In this document: piece after piece, positions 10,705-21,400 of the stretch
Position numbering within the stretch: the first letter of the stretch is position 1
Layout of the letters: each line of letters opens with the position of its first letter
DNA from: Candidatus Poribacteria bacterium
GTDB lineage: Bacteria > Poribacteria > WGA-4E > WGA-3G
Direction: 5' to 3'
DNA: 64,000 bases
Assembly: GCA_022821965.1 (NCBI GenBank)
Contig: JAJECN010000022.1
Span: 62,001-126,000 of the forward strand
Made by a program: the position numbers and the translations under genes
The notes under the pieces: generated by a model
What the model was told of the DNA's origin: nothing
Databases searched by the model: none
Seen by the model: the letters and a program-made list of their open reading frames with translations, nothing else

Positions 10705-10843
10705 AATGGTTGTCGGTTGTCGGTTGTCGGTTGCCAGTAAAGAGATTTATTGTGGCAGCAACAAACAATCTAACTACCACAAGAGATTAACTGATGGCTG
10801 ACGACTGACAACTGACGCCTGATAACTCATAGAGAGGAATTTT

Positions 10844-11794
10844 ATGGCAACCCATCAAGATCTACCTACAATTCCGAGACGACGACTGGGAAGGACGGAA
10901 TTGAGCATCCCTGTGGTTCCGTTCGGGACGCAGGGGTTCGGAAACAACTTTGGATTCGTTTCTGACGAAGAGGCTGTCGCACTCATCAAACACTCGGTAT
11001 CGATCGGTGTGAACCACTTCGATTGCGCACGCTGCTATGGGGATTCCGCGCGGAAACTCGGTTTAGCGATGAAGGAGATCCCGCGCGAGGATGTCATCAT
11101 TACGGGTCGGCTCTGCTGCCACTCTGCAGCAAAGTGGGGTGGCTATGGAGAGGGTAGACCGGATTACTCCGCCGAACGCGCAATCGCTGACCTCGAAGAC
11201 CAACTCCAACTTCTCAACATCGACTACTTCGACGGCATGCTCATCCACGACCCAGGCGAGATTGATCCAACGCTCGAAAAGGGTGGCACACTTGACGGTT
11301 TGCTCCAGTGTAAAGCGCGTGGACTCGTGAACTACCTTGGATATGGGATGCGTCAGCACGATTTCCACCTCAAGGCGATGGCAACAGGCGATGTAGATCT
11401 CATCCTCTGCTTCAACGACTATAACCTCATCCGGCAGACTGCCGCTGACGAGGTACTGCCCGCCGCTGCTGAAGCGGACATCGGTGTTATGAACGGCTGG
11501 TCAATCCTACGCGGTATCCTCACAGGCGTTGATATCGATGCTGAAATTGAACGTGGACGCTGGAAAAAAGAAGGTGATGTTGCGGCAGCATACCCAATTT
11601 GGGAATGGTGCGTTGAAGAAGGCATAAGTTTGCTTCAACTTGCACTCCAGTTCTGTCTGAAAGAAGATCGGATTCAAGGCAACAACATCGGGAGTCTCAA
11701 CGTTGAGCAACTCGAAGCAAACGTCCGAGCCGCCAGCACCCCGTTGCCTGATGAAGTCTGGGAAAAATACGAAGCATGCTTCGGGGATAATTAG
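10844..11794 (+). CDS. Aldo/keto reductase
   Basis: RRRLGRTELSIPVVPFGTQGFG; GVNHFDCARCYGDS; YFDGMLIHDP. Confidence 0.88.
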   Translation: MATHQDLPTIPRRRLGRTELSIPVVPFGTQGFGNNFGFVSDEEAVALIKHSVSIGVNHFDCARCYGDSARKLGLAMKEIPREDVIITGRLCCHSAAKWGGYGEGRPDYSAERAIADLEDQLQLLNIDYFDGMLIHDPGEIDPTLEKGGTLDGLLQCKARGLVNYLGYGMRQHDFHLKAMATGDVDLILCFNDYNLIRQTAADEVLPAAAEADIGVMNGWSILRGILTGVDIDAEIERGRWKKEGDVAAAYPIWEWCVEEGISLLQLALQFCLKEDRIQGNNIGSLNVEQLEANVRAASTPLPDEVWEKYEACFGDN

Positions 11795-11930
11795 CGGTTG
11801 ACTGTCGGAGACCATCAGTCGCCAGTTTTCCCAACAAAAGCAGGCGCGGTTTACAACCGCGCCGAACCTGTCACCGAACCCATTTACCGACAACTGATAA
11901 CTGAAAACTATTCCTCTGATAACTCTAACC

Positions 11931-13658
11931 ATGAAACAGCACCGCTTATTATGGGCATTTAAATTCCTTTTGCCCTACAAGTACCTCTATCTCTTCGGAA
12001 TTCTCTGTAGCCTCGCAATGGGAGCGGCGCAGCTCATAATCCCTTGGGTCCGAAAACTCATCATTGATGATGGACTTATTCAGCAAAACAACGAAGCCCT
12101 AATTACAGCGATCTTGATTTTTGGTGGTGTCGTGGTACTGTCTATCGCACTCACTTGGGGAATGAACTTAGCCTTTGCTTTCGTAACGGGTCGCTACGCC
12201 GCGGATATGCGCACAGGTATCTTCAAACATCTCCGCAGCCTTTCGGTATCCTACTTTCATGGTGAACGCACCGGACAGATTATATCAAGGCTAACTAATG
12301 ATGTACCGGTCATAAAAGACACTGTTACTTCCACCCTTACGCAGCTTGCAACCCAAATACTCAGCTTGACTTTGGCTTTCATTGTCGCCCTAAGAATCGA
12401 ACCTAAACTAACACTCATCATGCTGCCAGTCATCTGTGCAGCAGGTTTGCAGACACTGATTTTCGCGCCATTTAATCGGCGTGTCGGTCGTGCCCGCCAA
12501 GACTATGCCGCCGACGTTTTATCAGAGTTACATGAAGGTATCACAGGCTCTAAGGAAATACTGGCATTCGGTCGTTCAAATTGGCAGATCGCTCAATTTC
12601 GGGAGCTGTTTCTACGTTTGGTGGGTGTGGAGCGAAGACAGGCTGTTGTACAATCTGCTTCTTTCTCAGTAACATATCTTTTTATGTGGATACCGTCGCT
12701 CCTCCTATTTTTGCTGGGCGGCAGACTTGTGGTGCAGGGCGAGATGACTGTCGGTACTCTTTTTGCCTTCATCGGTTACGTTGAAGCGATGGCCTCCCCG
12801 ATCCGTTCATTCCAAGGAAGCATTGGTAGGATACAAACAGCGATGGGAGCCGTAGATCGGATTAATGAGTTCATGAATGTTCAACCGCAGGTATCGGAAC
12901 TACCCACAGCAAAACCGTTGCAGAATGTCGAAGGGACTCTCACAATGGAGAGCGTCTCTTTCGCATACGAACCTGAAAAACCGGTCGTTCAGGATATTAC
13001 CTTTACGATTCCGGCGCGTCAAAAAGTGGCGATCGTCGGCGCAAGCGGTGTCGGAAAAAGTACACTTGTAGACCTCCTACTCCGTTTTTACGACCCTCAA
13101 CAAGGGAAAATATACATTGACGGATTCGACATTCGCGAAGCGACACTCGACTCCCTCCGCTCCCAAATAGCGGTCGTCTTTCAAGACCCTTTCCTATTTG
13201 CTGGCACAGTCCGAGACAACATCCGATTCGGGAGACTTGATGCCAGCGATGAAGAAGTCGTCGCTGCGGCGAAAGCGGCTAACGCCGACCAATTTATTTC
13301 GCAGCTGCAGCATGGTTACGACACACCGATTGGCGAGCAAGGCGTTACGTTGTCGGGTGGCGAAAGACAGCGGATCGCCATTGCCCGCGCGGTTCTAAAG
13401 AACCCTAAAATTCTCCTGTTAGACGAAGCGACTTCAGCCCTCGACAATCGGACAGAACGAGAGATATGGGAAGCACTAGCGCATTTGATGGAAGGCAAAA
13501 CCGTCCTGATTATCGCGCATCGGCTTTCAACCGTCACTCAGGCGGACCAGATTATTGTGCTCGTAGATGGGAAAATCGCAGAAATCGGAAATCACGAAGA
13601 ATTACGCCGCGCCGAGGGACCCTATACAGATATTTTCGCGATGCAACGCGCAAGTTGA
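11931..13658 (+). CDS. ABC transporter, fused permease/ATP-binding protein (MsbA-like)
   Basis: N-terminal TM domain; VAIVGASGVGKSTLVDLLLRFYDP; LSGGERQRIAIARAVLKNPKILLLDEATSALD. Confidence 0.94.
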   Translation: MKQHRLLWAFKFLLPYKYLYLFGILCSLAMGAAQLIIPWVRKLIIDDGLIQQNNEALITAILIFGGVVVLSIALTWGMNLAFAFVTGRYAADMRTGIFKHLRSLSVSYFHGERTGQIISRLTNDVPVIKDTVTSTLTQLATQILSLTLAFIVALRIEPKLTLIMLPVICAAGLQTLIFAPFNRRVGRARQDYAADVLSELHEGITGSKEILAFGRSNWQIAQFRELFLRLVGVERRQAVVQSASFSVTYLFMWIPSLLLFLLGGRLVVQGEMTVGTLFAFIGYVEAMASPIRSFQGSIGRIQTAMGAVDRINEFMNVQPQVSELPTAKPLQNVEGTLTMESVSFAYEPEKPVVQDITFTIPARQKVAIVGASGVGKSTLVDLLLRFYDPQQGKIYIDGFDIREATLDSLRSQIAVVFQDPFLFAGTVRDNIRFGRLDASDEEVVAAAKAANADQFISQLQHGYDTPIGEQGVTLSGGERQRIAIARAVLKNPKILLLDEATSALDNRTEREIWEALAHLMEGKTVLIIAHRLSTVTQADQIIVLVDGKIAEIGNHEELRRAEGPYTDIFAMQRAS

Positions 13659-13829
13659 ATGGCTATCAGTCCTCAGTACTCAGTTATCAGTACGATTTTT
13701 CTGCGAAAAATCTTTCAGTGAGCAGTTGCCAGTTAAGGAAACCTGATGAACCAGACTCTCACTACGAGGCACTCTTAACTGGTAACTCGTAACTGGAAAC
13801 TGGTAACTATTCCCTCTGACAACTGACAA

Positions 13830-14906
13830 CTATAACTCATCCAAAAACTTATGCGTCACACGTGGGAGTGGATAATCTCGTAGTGCTGCAACCTCAATCC
13901 ACTTCGCGTCTCTCGGTCCATTCAGAACAACCTCGCCTGCTTGATAATCGCATTCAAACACATCTACGACGACCTTGAAATGGGTGTAGGCGTGCCTGAC
14001 ACGGGTGAGGTATCGCACGTTGGTGACAGAGAGGTTGACGACATCGGCAATATGACGAATGCAAGCGGTTTCGGCGGTTTCACCATCGGCGAGTTGCCCA
14101 CCGGGAAACTCCCAGAGTCCACCGAGTAGTCCATCCAGCTGCCGTTGCGTAATCAATACCTCACCTGCCCTATAGATAACCCCAACGGCGATGTGATGTT
14201 CAGGAACAGGTTTCGTCTCCCGTCGCTTCGGGAATTCGGCTTGGTACCCTGTGTGGAACGCCTCACAAAAGGAATTCACGGGACAGACAAGACAGACTGG
14301 CGATTGCGGGCGACACATCGTTGCCCCCAACTCCATCATCGCCTGATTGAAAAGTCCCGGCACGTTTTGATCCAAGAGTTCATCCGCTTTCGCCTGAAAC
14401 AACTTCGCTGACTTTGCGTCGTTAATCGGTGCGTCCATCAGAAACAGGCGCGCCAGCACGCGTTTGATGTTTCCATCCACAGCGGCATACGGCGCGTCAA
14501 AAGCGATGCTCTGCACCGCCGCTGCACTATAATCGCCGACACCGGGCAATTTCCGAAAGGTGGCATAGTCCTGTGGCACCTTCCCATCCAATTCGTTCAC
14601 AATAACCTGTGCTGCCTTGTGGAGATTCCGTGCCCTCGCATAATACCCCAAGCCTTCCCATACCTTCAGTACATCTTGTAGCGGCGCGACTGCCAAACGC
14701 TGCACATCTGGAAAACGTTCAATGAATCTCTCATAGTATCCGACGACCTTCTTGACCTGCGTCTGTTGGAGCATCACCTCGGAGATCCAAATGCGGTAGG
14801 GATCGTCTGTGTTCCGCCACGGCATGTCGCGCTGGTACTTCTTGAACCACGCTACGAGCGCGTCTCGGAAATCTTGGTAGTGTTCGGGTAAGGGTTTTTT
14901 GTGCAT
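13830..14906 (-). CDS. mutY: A/G-specific adenine glycosylase
   Basis: MPWRNTDDPYRIWISEVMLQQTQV; LPGVGDYSAAAV HhH motif; CRPQSPVCLVCPVNSFC 4Fe-4S loop; C-terminal NUDIX-like domain. Confidence 0.95.
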   Translation of the reverse strand: MHKKPLPEHYQDFRDALVAWFKKYQRDMPWRNTDDPYRIWISEVMLQQTQVKKVVGYYERFIERFPDVQRLAVAPLQDVLKVWEGLGYYARARNLHKAAQVIVNELDGKVPQDYATFRKLPGVGDYSAAAVQSIAFDAPYAAVDGNIKRVLARLFLMDAPINDAKSAKLFQAKADELLDQNVPGLFNQAMMELGATMCRPQSPVCLVCPVNSFCEAFHTGYQAEFPKRRETKPVPEHHIAVGVIYRAGEVLITQRQLDGLLGGLWEFPGGQLADGETAETACIRHIADVVNLSVTNVRYLTRVRHAYTHFKVVVDVFECDYQAGEVVLNGPRDAKWIEVAALRDYPLPRVTHKFLDEL

Positions 14907-15073
14907 ATTTATCTGAATCGCGGATTGTCGCGGATTTCACGGATTTCGCGGATTTTGGGTATTCTTGTTTTTAGATTTTTTGTCTGAAGCAGGATTTTCA
15001 GGATTCACGGATTTTCAGGATTAGAGCGGCTGTCGGATTGACACGTGATTTTTGGGCATTGATTGCCGATGGT

Positions 15074-15796
15074 TTATTCGTCATCCATGGCAATCCGGAA
15101 GCCGACGCTATGAATAGCCTGTATCGGTTCATACGCGGCACGGTTGGCACAGCGTGCGGCGAACTCACCTCGGGCAATCCATGAACCGCCACGAATCACC
15201 TTCCGGCGACCTTCGCTTGCGCCGATTGGATTCTCCGCAGGCGAGTATTTATATGTCTCCATGTGAAACCAATCGGAACACCAATCGTAGGCGTTGCCCG
15301 CCATATCGTAGCATCCGTAAGGACTCACACCGGACGGATAACTCCCGACAGGCATCAACCGCTTATTCCCCGATTCCGATGTGTTTGTCCTACTCGCATC
15401 CCATATATCTCCCCAAGGATACTCGCGAGCATCGGTGCCGCGTGCTGCTTTCTCCCACTCCGCCTCTGTCGGCAAGCGATATTCCGCGTTTTCAAGTGAA
15501 CCGAGCCACTCCAAAAAATGGGTCGCATCGTTCCAGCTCACACCAACGACTGGGAAATCGGGCGCGTTGAGATGTTCTTCTGTCCAGAACAGCGGTTGTG
15601 GATGTCCCGTCGCTTCTACAAATCGGGCGTACTGTGCGTTCGTGACCTGATACGTGCCGATGGCGTAAGCATCGAGTTGGACACTGCGTTGGGGTTCTTC
15701 TGGATCGGTTTTCCGCATTCCAGTCGGAATCGTTCCCATCGTGAACTCACCAGCGGGGATATGGATTAAAGGATAGTCAAATGTTTCGATGTGCAT
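15074..15796 (-). CDS. SUMF1/formylglycine-generating-enzyme-like protein
   Basis: IPAGEFTMGT; YQVTNAQYARFV; RLPTEAEWEKAARG; YPWG; VIRGGSW. Confidence 0.92.
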   Translation of the reverse strand: MHIETFDYPLIHIPAGEFTMGTIPTGMRKTDPEEPQRSVQLDAYAIGTYQVTNAQYARFVEATGHPQPLFWTEEHLNAPDFPVVGVSWNDATHFLEWLGSLENAEYRLPTEAEWEKAARGTDAREYPWGDIWDASRTNTSESGNKRLMPVGSYPSGVSPYGCYDMAGNAYDWCSDWFHMETYKYSPAENPIGASEGRRKVIRGGSWIARGEFAARCANRAAYEPIQAIHSVGFRIAMDDE

Positions 15797-16131
15797 GTAG
15801 GCGCGTTCGTCCTCTGATACAGCGTTACAATAACAGTGTTAGTATAGCACATCACTAACTTCTGTTTCAATTTCTTCTGTAGGCGCGAACTCCCGGTCGC
15901 GATACGCATTGACTTATGATTGGAAACTGAACACCTCTGAATAACTAACGAAATACCTTTGATTTTTTGGCTAACCTATGATACACTTTGAAATACGCCT
16001 TGTGTCCCATATATTGACGATAAAACAAGAATACACGATGAACTCCGTTCAGAGTATAATCTGAGAAACTTGCGAGTGCGAAAGTTCGGTTCTGCACGTA
16101 AACAGTTTGGTGATTTTGCCAAGAAGGTCCT

Positions 16132-17043
16132 GTGAGAATGACAAGAGAAGAAATTATTGAGAAATTTCAGAATTTGAATATATGGAAGAGCAAAGATCAA
16201 CGGGCAGTGCATAAGCCGTTATTAGTTCTATACGTAATTGGAAAATTGCTGCGTGGTGAAAATAGGCTCATTTCATACGCTGATGTAGAAGACGACCTTC
16301 GGAATTTGCTAAAAGAGTTTGGACCATTGAAACCAAATCACCGCCCTCAGTATCCATTTTGGCGGTTGCGAAATGAAAAAGATAGAATCTGGGAAATACC
16401 TGATGCCCACGGAATTCAGGAATACATACGAAAGGATGGAACTTCAACTGGTGATGCTCGTATAGCAGATTTAAGACGTTACGGTGTAGGTGGTTTTCCT
16501 GAACCTATAGCCTATCAACTTCGGCAACAGCCGCAAATCGCTTTTGAGGTTGTACAGAACCTATTAAATTCCCATTTTCCATTCTCGTATCATAGTGATA
16601 TTTTACAGACAGTCGGGATAGTGCTTCCGTTCCTACAGTTCCAATCTCGGATTCCAGACTTCCGAGAAAATGTCCTAAGAGCCTACAATTATAGCTGCGC
16701 TGTTTGTGGTTTTGATGTGAAGTTACGAAATCAGCCCGTTGCCTTGGAAGCTTCCCACATAAAATGGCACCAAGCAGGCGGCCCTGATACAGAAGTCAAT
16801 GGATTAGCACTCTGTTCCTTACATCATAAACTATTTGACCGTGGGGTTTTTACGTTGTCATCAAAGTTAAAAATCCTCGTTTCAGAATATGCTTATGGAT
16901 CTGTCGGTTTTGACGAATGGCTGATGAAATTTCATAATAAAGAGATTAATTTTCCGCAGAGGCGAGCGTACCATCCTCACGAAGATTTTATAGATTGGCA
17001 TCTCAGAGAAGTATTCAAATGGCCTGAGCGTGAAAAAATTTGA
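16132..17043 (+). CDS. Putative phosphorothioated-DNA-binding (SBD-like) HNH endonuclease
   Basis: N-terminus RAVHKPLLVLYVIGKLLRGENRLISYADVEDDLRNLLKEFGPLKPNHRPQYPFWRL resembles the sulfur-binding domain of ScoMcrA-type enzymes. C-terminal HNH: CAVCGF...EASHIKWHQAGGPDTEVNGLALCSLHHKLFD. GTG at 16132 or ATG at 16138. Confidence 0.82.
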   Translation: MRMTREEIIEKFQNLNIWKSKDQRAVHKPLLVLYVIGKLLRGENRLISYADVEDDLRNLLKEFGPLKPNHRPQYPFWRLRNEKDRIWEIPDAHGIQEYIRKDGTSTGDARIADLRRYGVGGFPEPIAYQLRQQPQIAFEVVQNLLNSHFPFSYHSDILQTVGIVLPFLQFQSRIPDFRENVLRAYNYSCAVCGFDVKLRNQPVALEASHIKWHQAGGPDTEVNGLALCSLHHKLFDRGVFTLSSKLKILVSEYAYGSVGFDEWLMKFHNKEINFPQRRAYHPHEDFIDWHLREVFKWPEREKI

Positions 17044-17069
17044 CATTTAAAACATAATTGTGTTAGAAT
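17040..17069 (+). promoter_or_regulatory. Putative distal promoter upstream of the sspB-like gene
   Basis: TTGACA - 18 bp - TAGAAT. Confidence 0.4.
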
Positions 17070-17301
17070 CTAAGTAAATATTGAATAAACTGGAATTCCT
17101 AATTTCAGTTTAAGATACAATACAACTAAATCTGATATTTTGATACCTAATCAGTAAACGTAATGAAAAATCGAGATATAAAAACTGCTGTCAATACACT
17201 ACATAGAACTGATGACAACTGCCCTGTCCGGCAATTCTTCGCGTCCTTTAGTCCCTTATGTCTATTGGGCTTGAATAACAAGCCGATTTACCCCCCCCCA
17301 C

Positions 17302-17330
17302 TTTACAAACGATAAGCGTTTTACTATACA
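17302..17330 (+). promoter_or_regulatory. Putative proximal promoter upstream of the sspB-like gene
   Basis: TTTACA - 17 bp - TATACA, immediately downstream of a C9 tract (17291-17299). Confidence 0.4.
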
Positions 17331-17492
17331 AAATATTTACGGCATCTGCCAATGCTCCGCGCCCGCGCGTCATCTTGCTCGATGGCATTCCATGTGGGTT
17401 GTTTTTATTGTCATATTTTCCGCTGTTACTCTCACTTTTTTCCCCCTATTGCTGTCTGCATCAGGAACTGTTCTATTTCGGGAGGACGAGAT

Positions 17493-18470
17493 TTGAGTAA
17501 CGCGTACACAATCCCTCTACAGACAATTACGCCATCTTTCTCGGGACACCAGACGTTTCCATTCCGATACACATGGTTAAAGAAGGGTGTTGAAGCCGTG
17601 ATAAAAGATCCGGCAGTCTTTTCATCCGAGAACGCCTCTGTTACGTTAGGGGTCGGAAAAAACATGGTGAGCTCCATCCGCCACTGGTGCCGCGTATCAA
17701 GGCTCATTGAAGAAGGGATAGGTCAACCTAAACAACCTCCCATGGGTCTCGGTGAGCAAGCAACGGTCTTTCGGCGTGGTCAATTCTCGCCAACTGACCT
17801 TGGCAGAGCCATCTTTGACGAAAACGGATTCGACCCATACCTCGATGATCCAGCCACTTTGTGGTTGATTCACTGGCAGATAGCAACCAATACCAATCAG
17901 GCGACTGCGTGGTATTGGGCATTTAACATTTTAAGAGGAAACCAATTCACACCGCCCATATTCGCACGAGAATTGTATAAATGGGCACAACAACAGAAAA
18001 AATCCATGCGGACTGTTTCTGAAAACACACTTCAACGGGATGTCAATTGCTTTATCCGTACTTACTGTCAGGCGCGCCACACCGAGGCCGTCGTTGAGGA
18101 GACGTTTGACTGTCCACTCGTTGAACTCAACCTAATCGCCGAATTACCAGATGGGAATGGATATGAATTCCAACGAGGCAGCAAAGAAACACTGCCAATT
18201 GAAGTCGTTGCGTGGACGTTAGATACTTTTTGGAAAAGCAACTCCCTTCAAAAAAAAACACAAACACTTTCGTTTTCGAATTTGATGTATGACCCATCAA
18301 GTCCCGGGCGGGTTTTCAGATTAGACGAAGACACGATGACGACGTATCTTGAAAATCTTGAGCAACTCACGGACGGTGCGTTGCGATACGATGAAACAAC
18401 AGGGGTAAAGCAGGTTTACCGACACAGAGATTTAAACCAGATGGAACTTTTAAAGAGGTACTATGAATAA
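17493..18470 (+). CDS. DUF4007 family protein (SspB-like)
   Basis: SFSGHQTFPFRYTWLKKGVEAVIKDPAVFSSENASVTLGVGKNMVSSIRHWCRVSRLI. TTG start at 17493 with GGAGG at 17481 preferred over the annotated M at 17352. Overlaps the next ORF by 8 nt. Confidence 0.82.
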   Translation: MSNAYTIPLQTITPSFSGHQTFPFRYTWLKKGVEAVIKDPAVFSSENASVTLGVGKNMVSSIRHWCRVSRLIEEGIGQPKQPPMGLGEQATVFRRGQFSPTDLGRAIFDENGFDPYLDDPATLWLIHWQIATNTNQATAWYWAFNILRGNQFTPPIFARELYKWAQQQKKSMRTVSENTLQRDVNCFIRTYCQARHTEAVVEETFDCPLVELNLIAELPDGNGYEFQRGSKETLPIEVVAWTLDTFWKSNSLQKKTQTLSFSNLMYDPSSPGRVFRLDEDTMTTYLENLEQLTDGALRYDETTGVKQVYRHRDLNQMELLKRYYE

Positions 18471-21400
18471 CGTCCCCTTATCAGATATTTTTCACATCAC
18501 AGAACGTTTTCAGCGTTCTGTACATCTGGAGCGCGATTTTTATACCGAAAACGCGTTAGATGGGTACGTTGTGACTGTCAAAGCGCGGGAAACCCTCACC
18601 CGTCTTATTTCAGCACAAGAGAATAGTGCAACCTCGAAAGCATGGTCCCTCACTGGTCCTTATGGATCAGGAAAATCAGCGTTCGCGCTCTTTGCTGCAA
18701 AACTACTCGGAGATACCAACACACCTACAACACAACAGGCTTTAAATCTATTGAGACGTGAAGACATCGCATTATACGAACGATTTATGCACATAAAGGG
18801 GAATGGAGATTACTCGCTATCCGGTTTTTGTCCGGTGCTTATTTCAGGAGAGCGCGCCCCGCTTCCAATCGCCCTTCTGCGTGCTTTAGAACAGGGTCTT
18901 AAGACCTTCGGAATCCCATCTTCCAGTTCACTGCGGCGGAACATCAAAAAATTACTGAAAACAGAGACAGTCTATAGAACGCCATCAGCATCTGAAATCA
19001 CGGCACTTTTTGAATCGGCGACGCGCGTGATTCGTAAAAACGGCGGCACCGGTCTGTTGTTAGTTATTGACGAACTCGGTAAGTTCCTTGAATATGCCGC
19101 GCAATCTCCAGCACAAGGCGATGTGTTTGTGCTACAAACCCTCGCTGAATTTGCCACACGCAGCGATCAGACCCCGCTATTTCTGTTGACAATTCTGCAT
19201 CAGGCTTTTGAACAATACGCACACCGAGTCGCAAAATCACAGCGCGAGGAGTGGGCAAAGGTACAAGGACGGTTTGAAGATATTGCCTTCGTGGAACCCT
19301 CTGAACAGGTACTCCGCCTGATTGGATCCGCTATCAAAAGGACTTCAAAAGGTAAGGAAAGCAATTTATCACTGCCCATTGAATTCAATCTCAAACCGAC
19401 GCAACTTGCCGACGAAAGCTTTAGCGAACTCCTAAGAAACTGTCTACCGCTCCACCCGACCGTAGCACTTGTTATCGGTTCAATTTTCCGACGGTTCGCA
19501 CAGAATGAACGTTCTCTTTTCGCTTTCCTGAGTTCAAATGAACCTTATGGACTACAAGACTTTCTTTCAAACCGGCACTATGATAGTGGTGTGCTGCCGA
19601 TGTTTTCGGTCGCCGATCTGTACGATTATCTCAACACCACTATAGGGAATCGACTATCTGCCGCACGCGACGGTGATAAGTGGGTAGAAATTGAGATGGC
19701 TATTAATCGGTTGGCAGATCCATCACCGACCACAGTGAGACTCATTAAGACTATCGGATTACTCAGTATCGTCGGAGAAGTAAGCACTAACCTGAAAGCC
19801 TCAAAACATATACTCCGTTATGCCTTAGACGATCACACCGAAGAATTCGCGAAGGAATTTGAGACAGCACTAAAGACGTTAGAAAGACGTTCAATTGTTA
19901 CTTATCGTCGCTACAACGATGTTTACGCACTGTGGGAAGGGAGCGACATTGATATCGAAGCGATGTCTCACGAAGCGGAAGGACACCTCGATCCAAATGA
20001 GACACTTACGAATTACCTTTCAAAACTCACACCGCCGCGACCTCTTATTGCCCGCCGGCACCTGTTTGAGAAAGGCACACTTCGCTATTTTGACGTTCGG
20101 TACACCGATCTTGAAAATTTTGATGCGAACCTGAATAAATCCTGTAGTGAAGCAGACGGACTTGTGCTTTATGTACTTCCAGCAAGTGAAGATGAAGTCA
20201 GTCAGTTCATCGAAAAAGCAAGTGGAAAAGACGTTACAGAACGCCAAAATGTGTTAATTGCAATCCCACACTCCACCCGTTTTCTCCGCGATGCTGTCAC
20301 TGAACTCGCCTGTCTGCACTGGATTTCGGAAAATACGGCCGAACTTGAGGGCGATGCGGTTGCGAGACGTGAACTTTCAATCCGGTGGGTAGAAGCGGAG
20401 CGAAATGTATCCGATCAGTTAGCAGTCGTTTTTGGCAGCGACAGCGAGGAGTCTTGCAAATGGTTTCACAAGGGACAACGGGTAGGTATCAACTCTCAAC
20501 GTGCGAGAAATGAACACTTGTCAAAAATCTGTGATGAGGTTTACCACAAAACCCCTTTTATTCGGAATGAACTGATCAATCGGCGGAAAATCTCTGGTGC
20601 TGTAACGACTGCCCGAAAAAAATTAATTCAAGCGATGCTTGAAAACGGTGATCAGGAAAACCTCGGTATTACTGGTTATCCTGCTGAAATGAGCATCTAC
20701 CGCTCACTCTTATCGGATACAGGAATCCATCGTGAAGTTTCCGGTATGTGGGGATTCCACCCACCAAAAACGGACGATAAAAACGAAATAAAACACACAT
20801 GGAACGCAATTGAGGCTTTTCTTGAAGCGTGTGAAGGTGAGCGACAACCTGTCGTGAAACTCTATGAACGTTTGATGGCACCACCGCTTGGGGTGCGAAG
20901 CGGTCCTCTGCCTATTCTTTTGTGCGCGATGATGCACCATTACAAAACAGAAATCGCGCTTTATGAAAACGGATCCTTTATAGCAGATTGGTCAATGCCG
21001 GTTTTTGAAAGACTTCTGAAAGCACCGCAACAATTTGAACTGAAACGTTTTCAGATGACAGGAATCCGCTCCGATCTATTTTCACAATTTTCAAGGGCGT
21101 TCAATCAATCAACAGAAACCCAAAAACCAGATCTGCTGACGGTCGTCACGCCGCTTATGCGTGCTATTGCGCAACTTCCGAAGTATACTTTGGTAACACA
21201 AGAATTGAGTGACAATGCGAAAAATTTTCGTAAAACCGTCTTGAATGCGCGTGAGCCTGACGAACTCCTCTTTACACAACTGCCGGCAGCATTTGGATTT
21301 CCTGTTTTTAGTACGCAGATAACAACAGATTCACAAGCAGTTTCGGAATTTTTTAGTGCACTGCAAAGCGCATTGTCGGAATTAGAAAAGGTTTATGACC

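Noticed and set aside
17352-17492. 47 aa N-terminal extension of the DUF4007 ORF
   Set aside because: The extension is non-homologous-looking; the DUF4007 core begins just after a GGAGG-spaced TTG at 17493, in the same frame.
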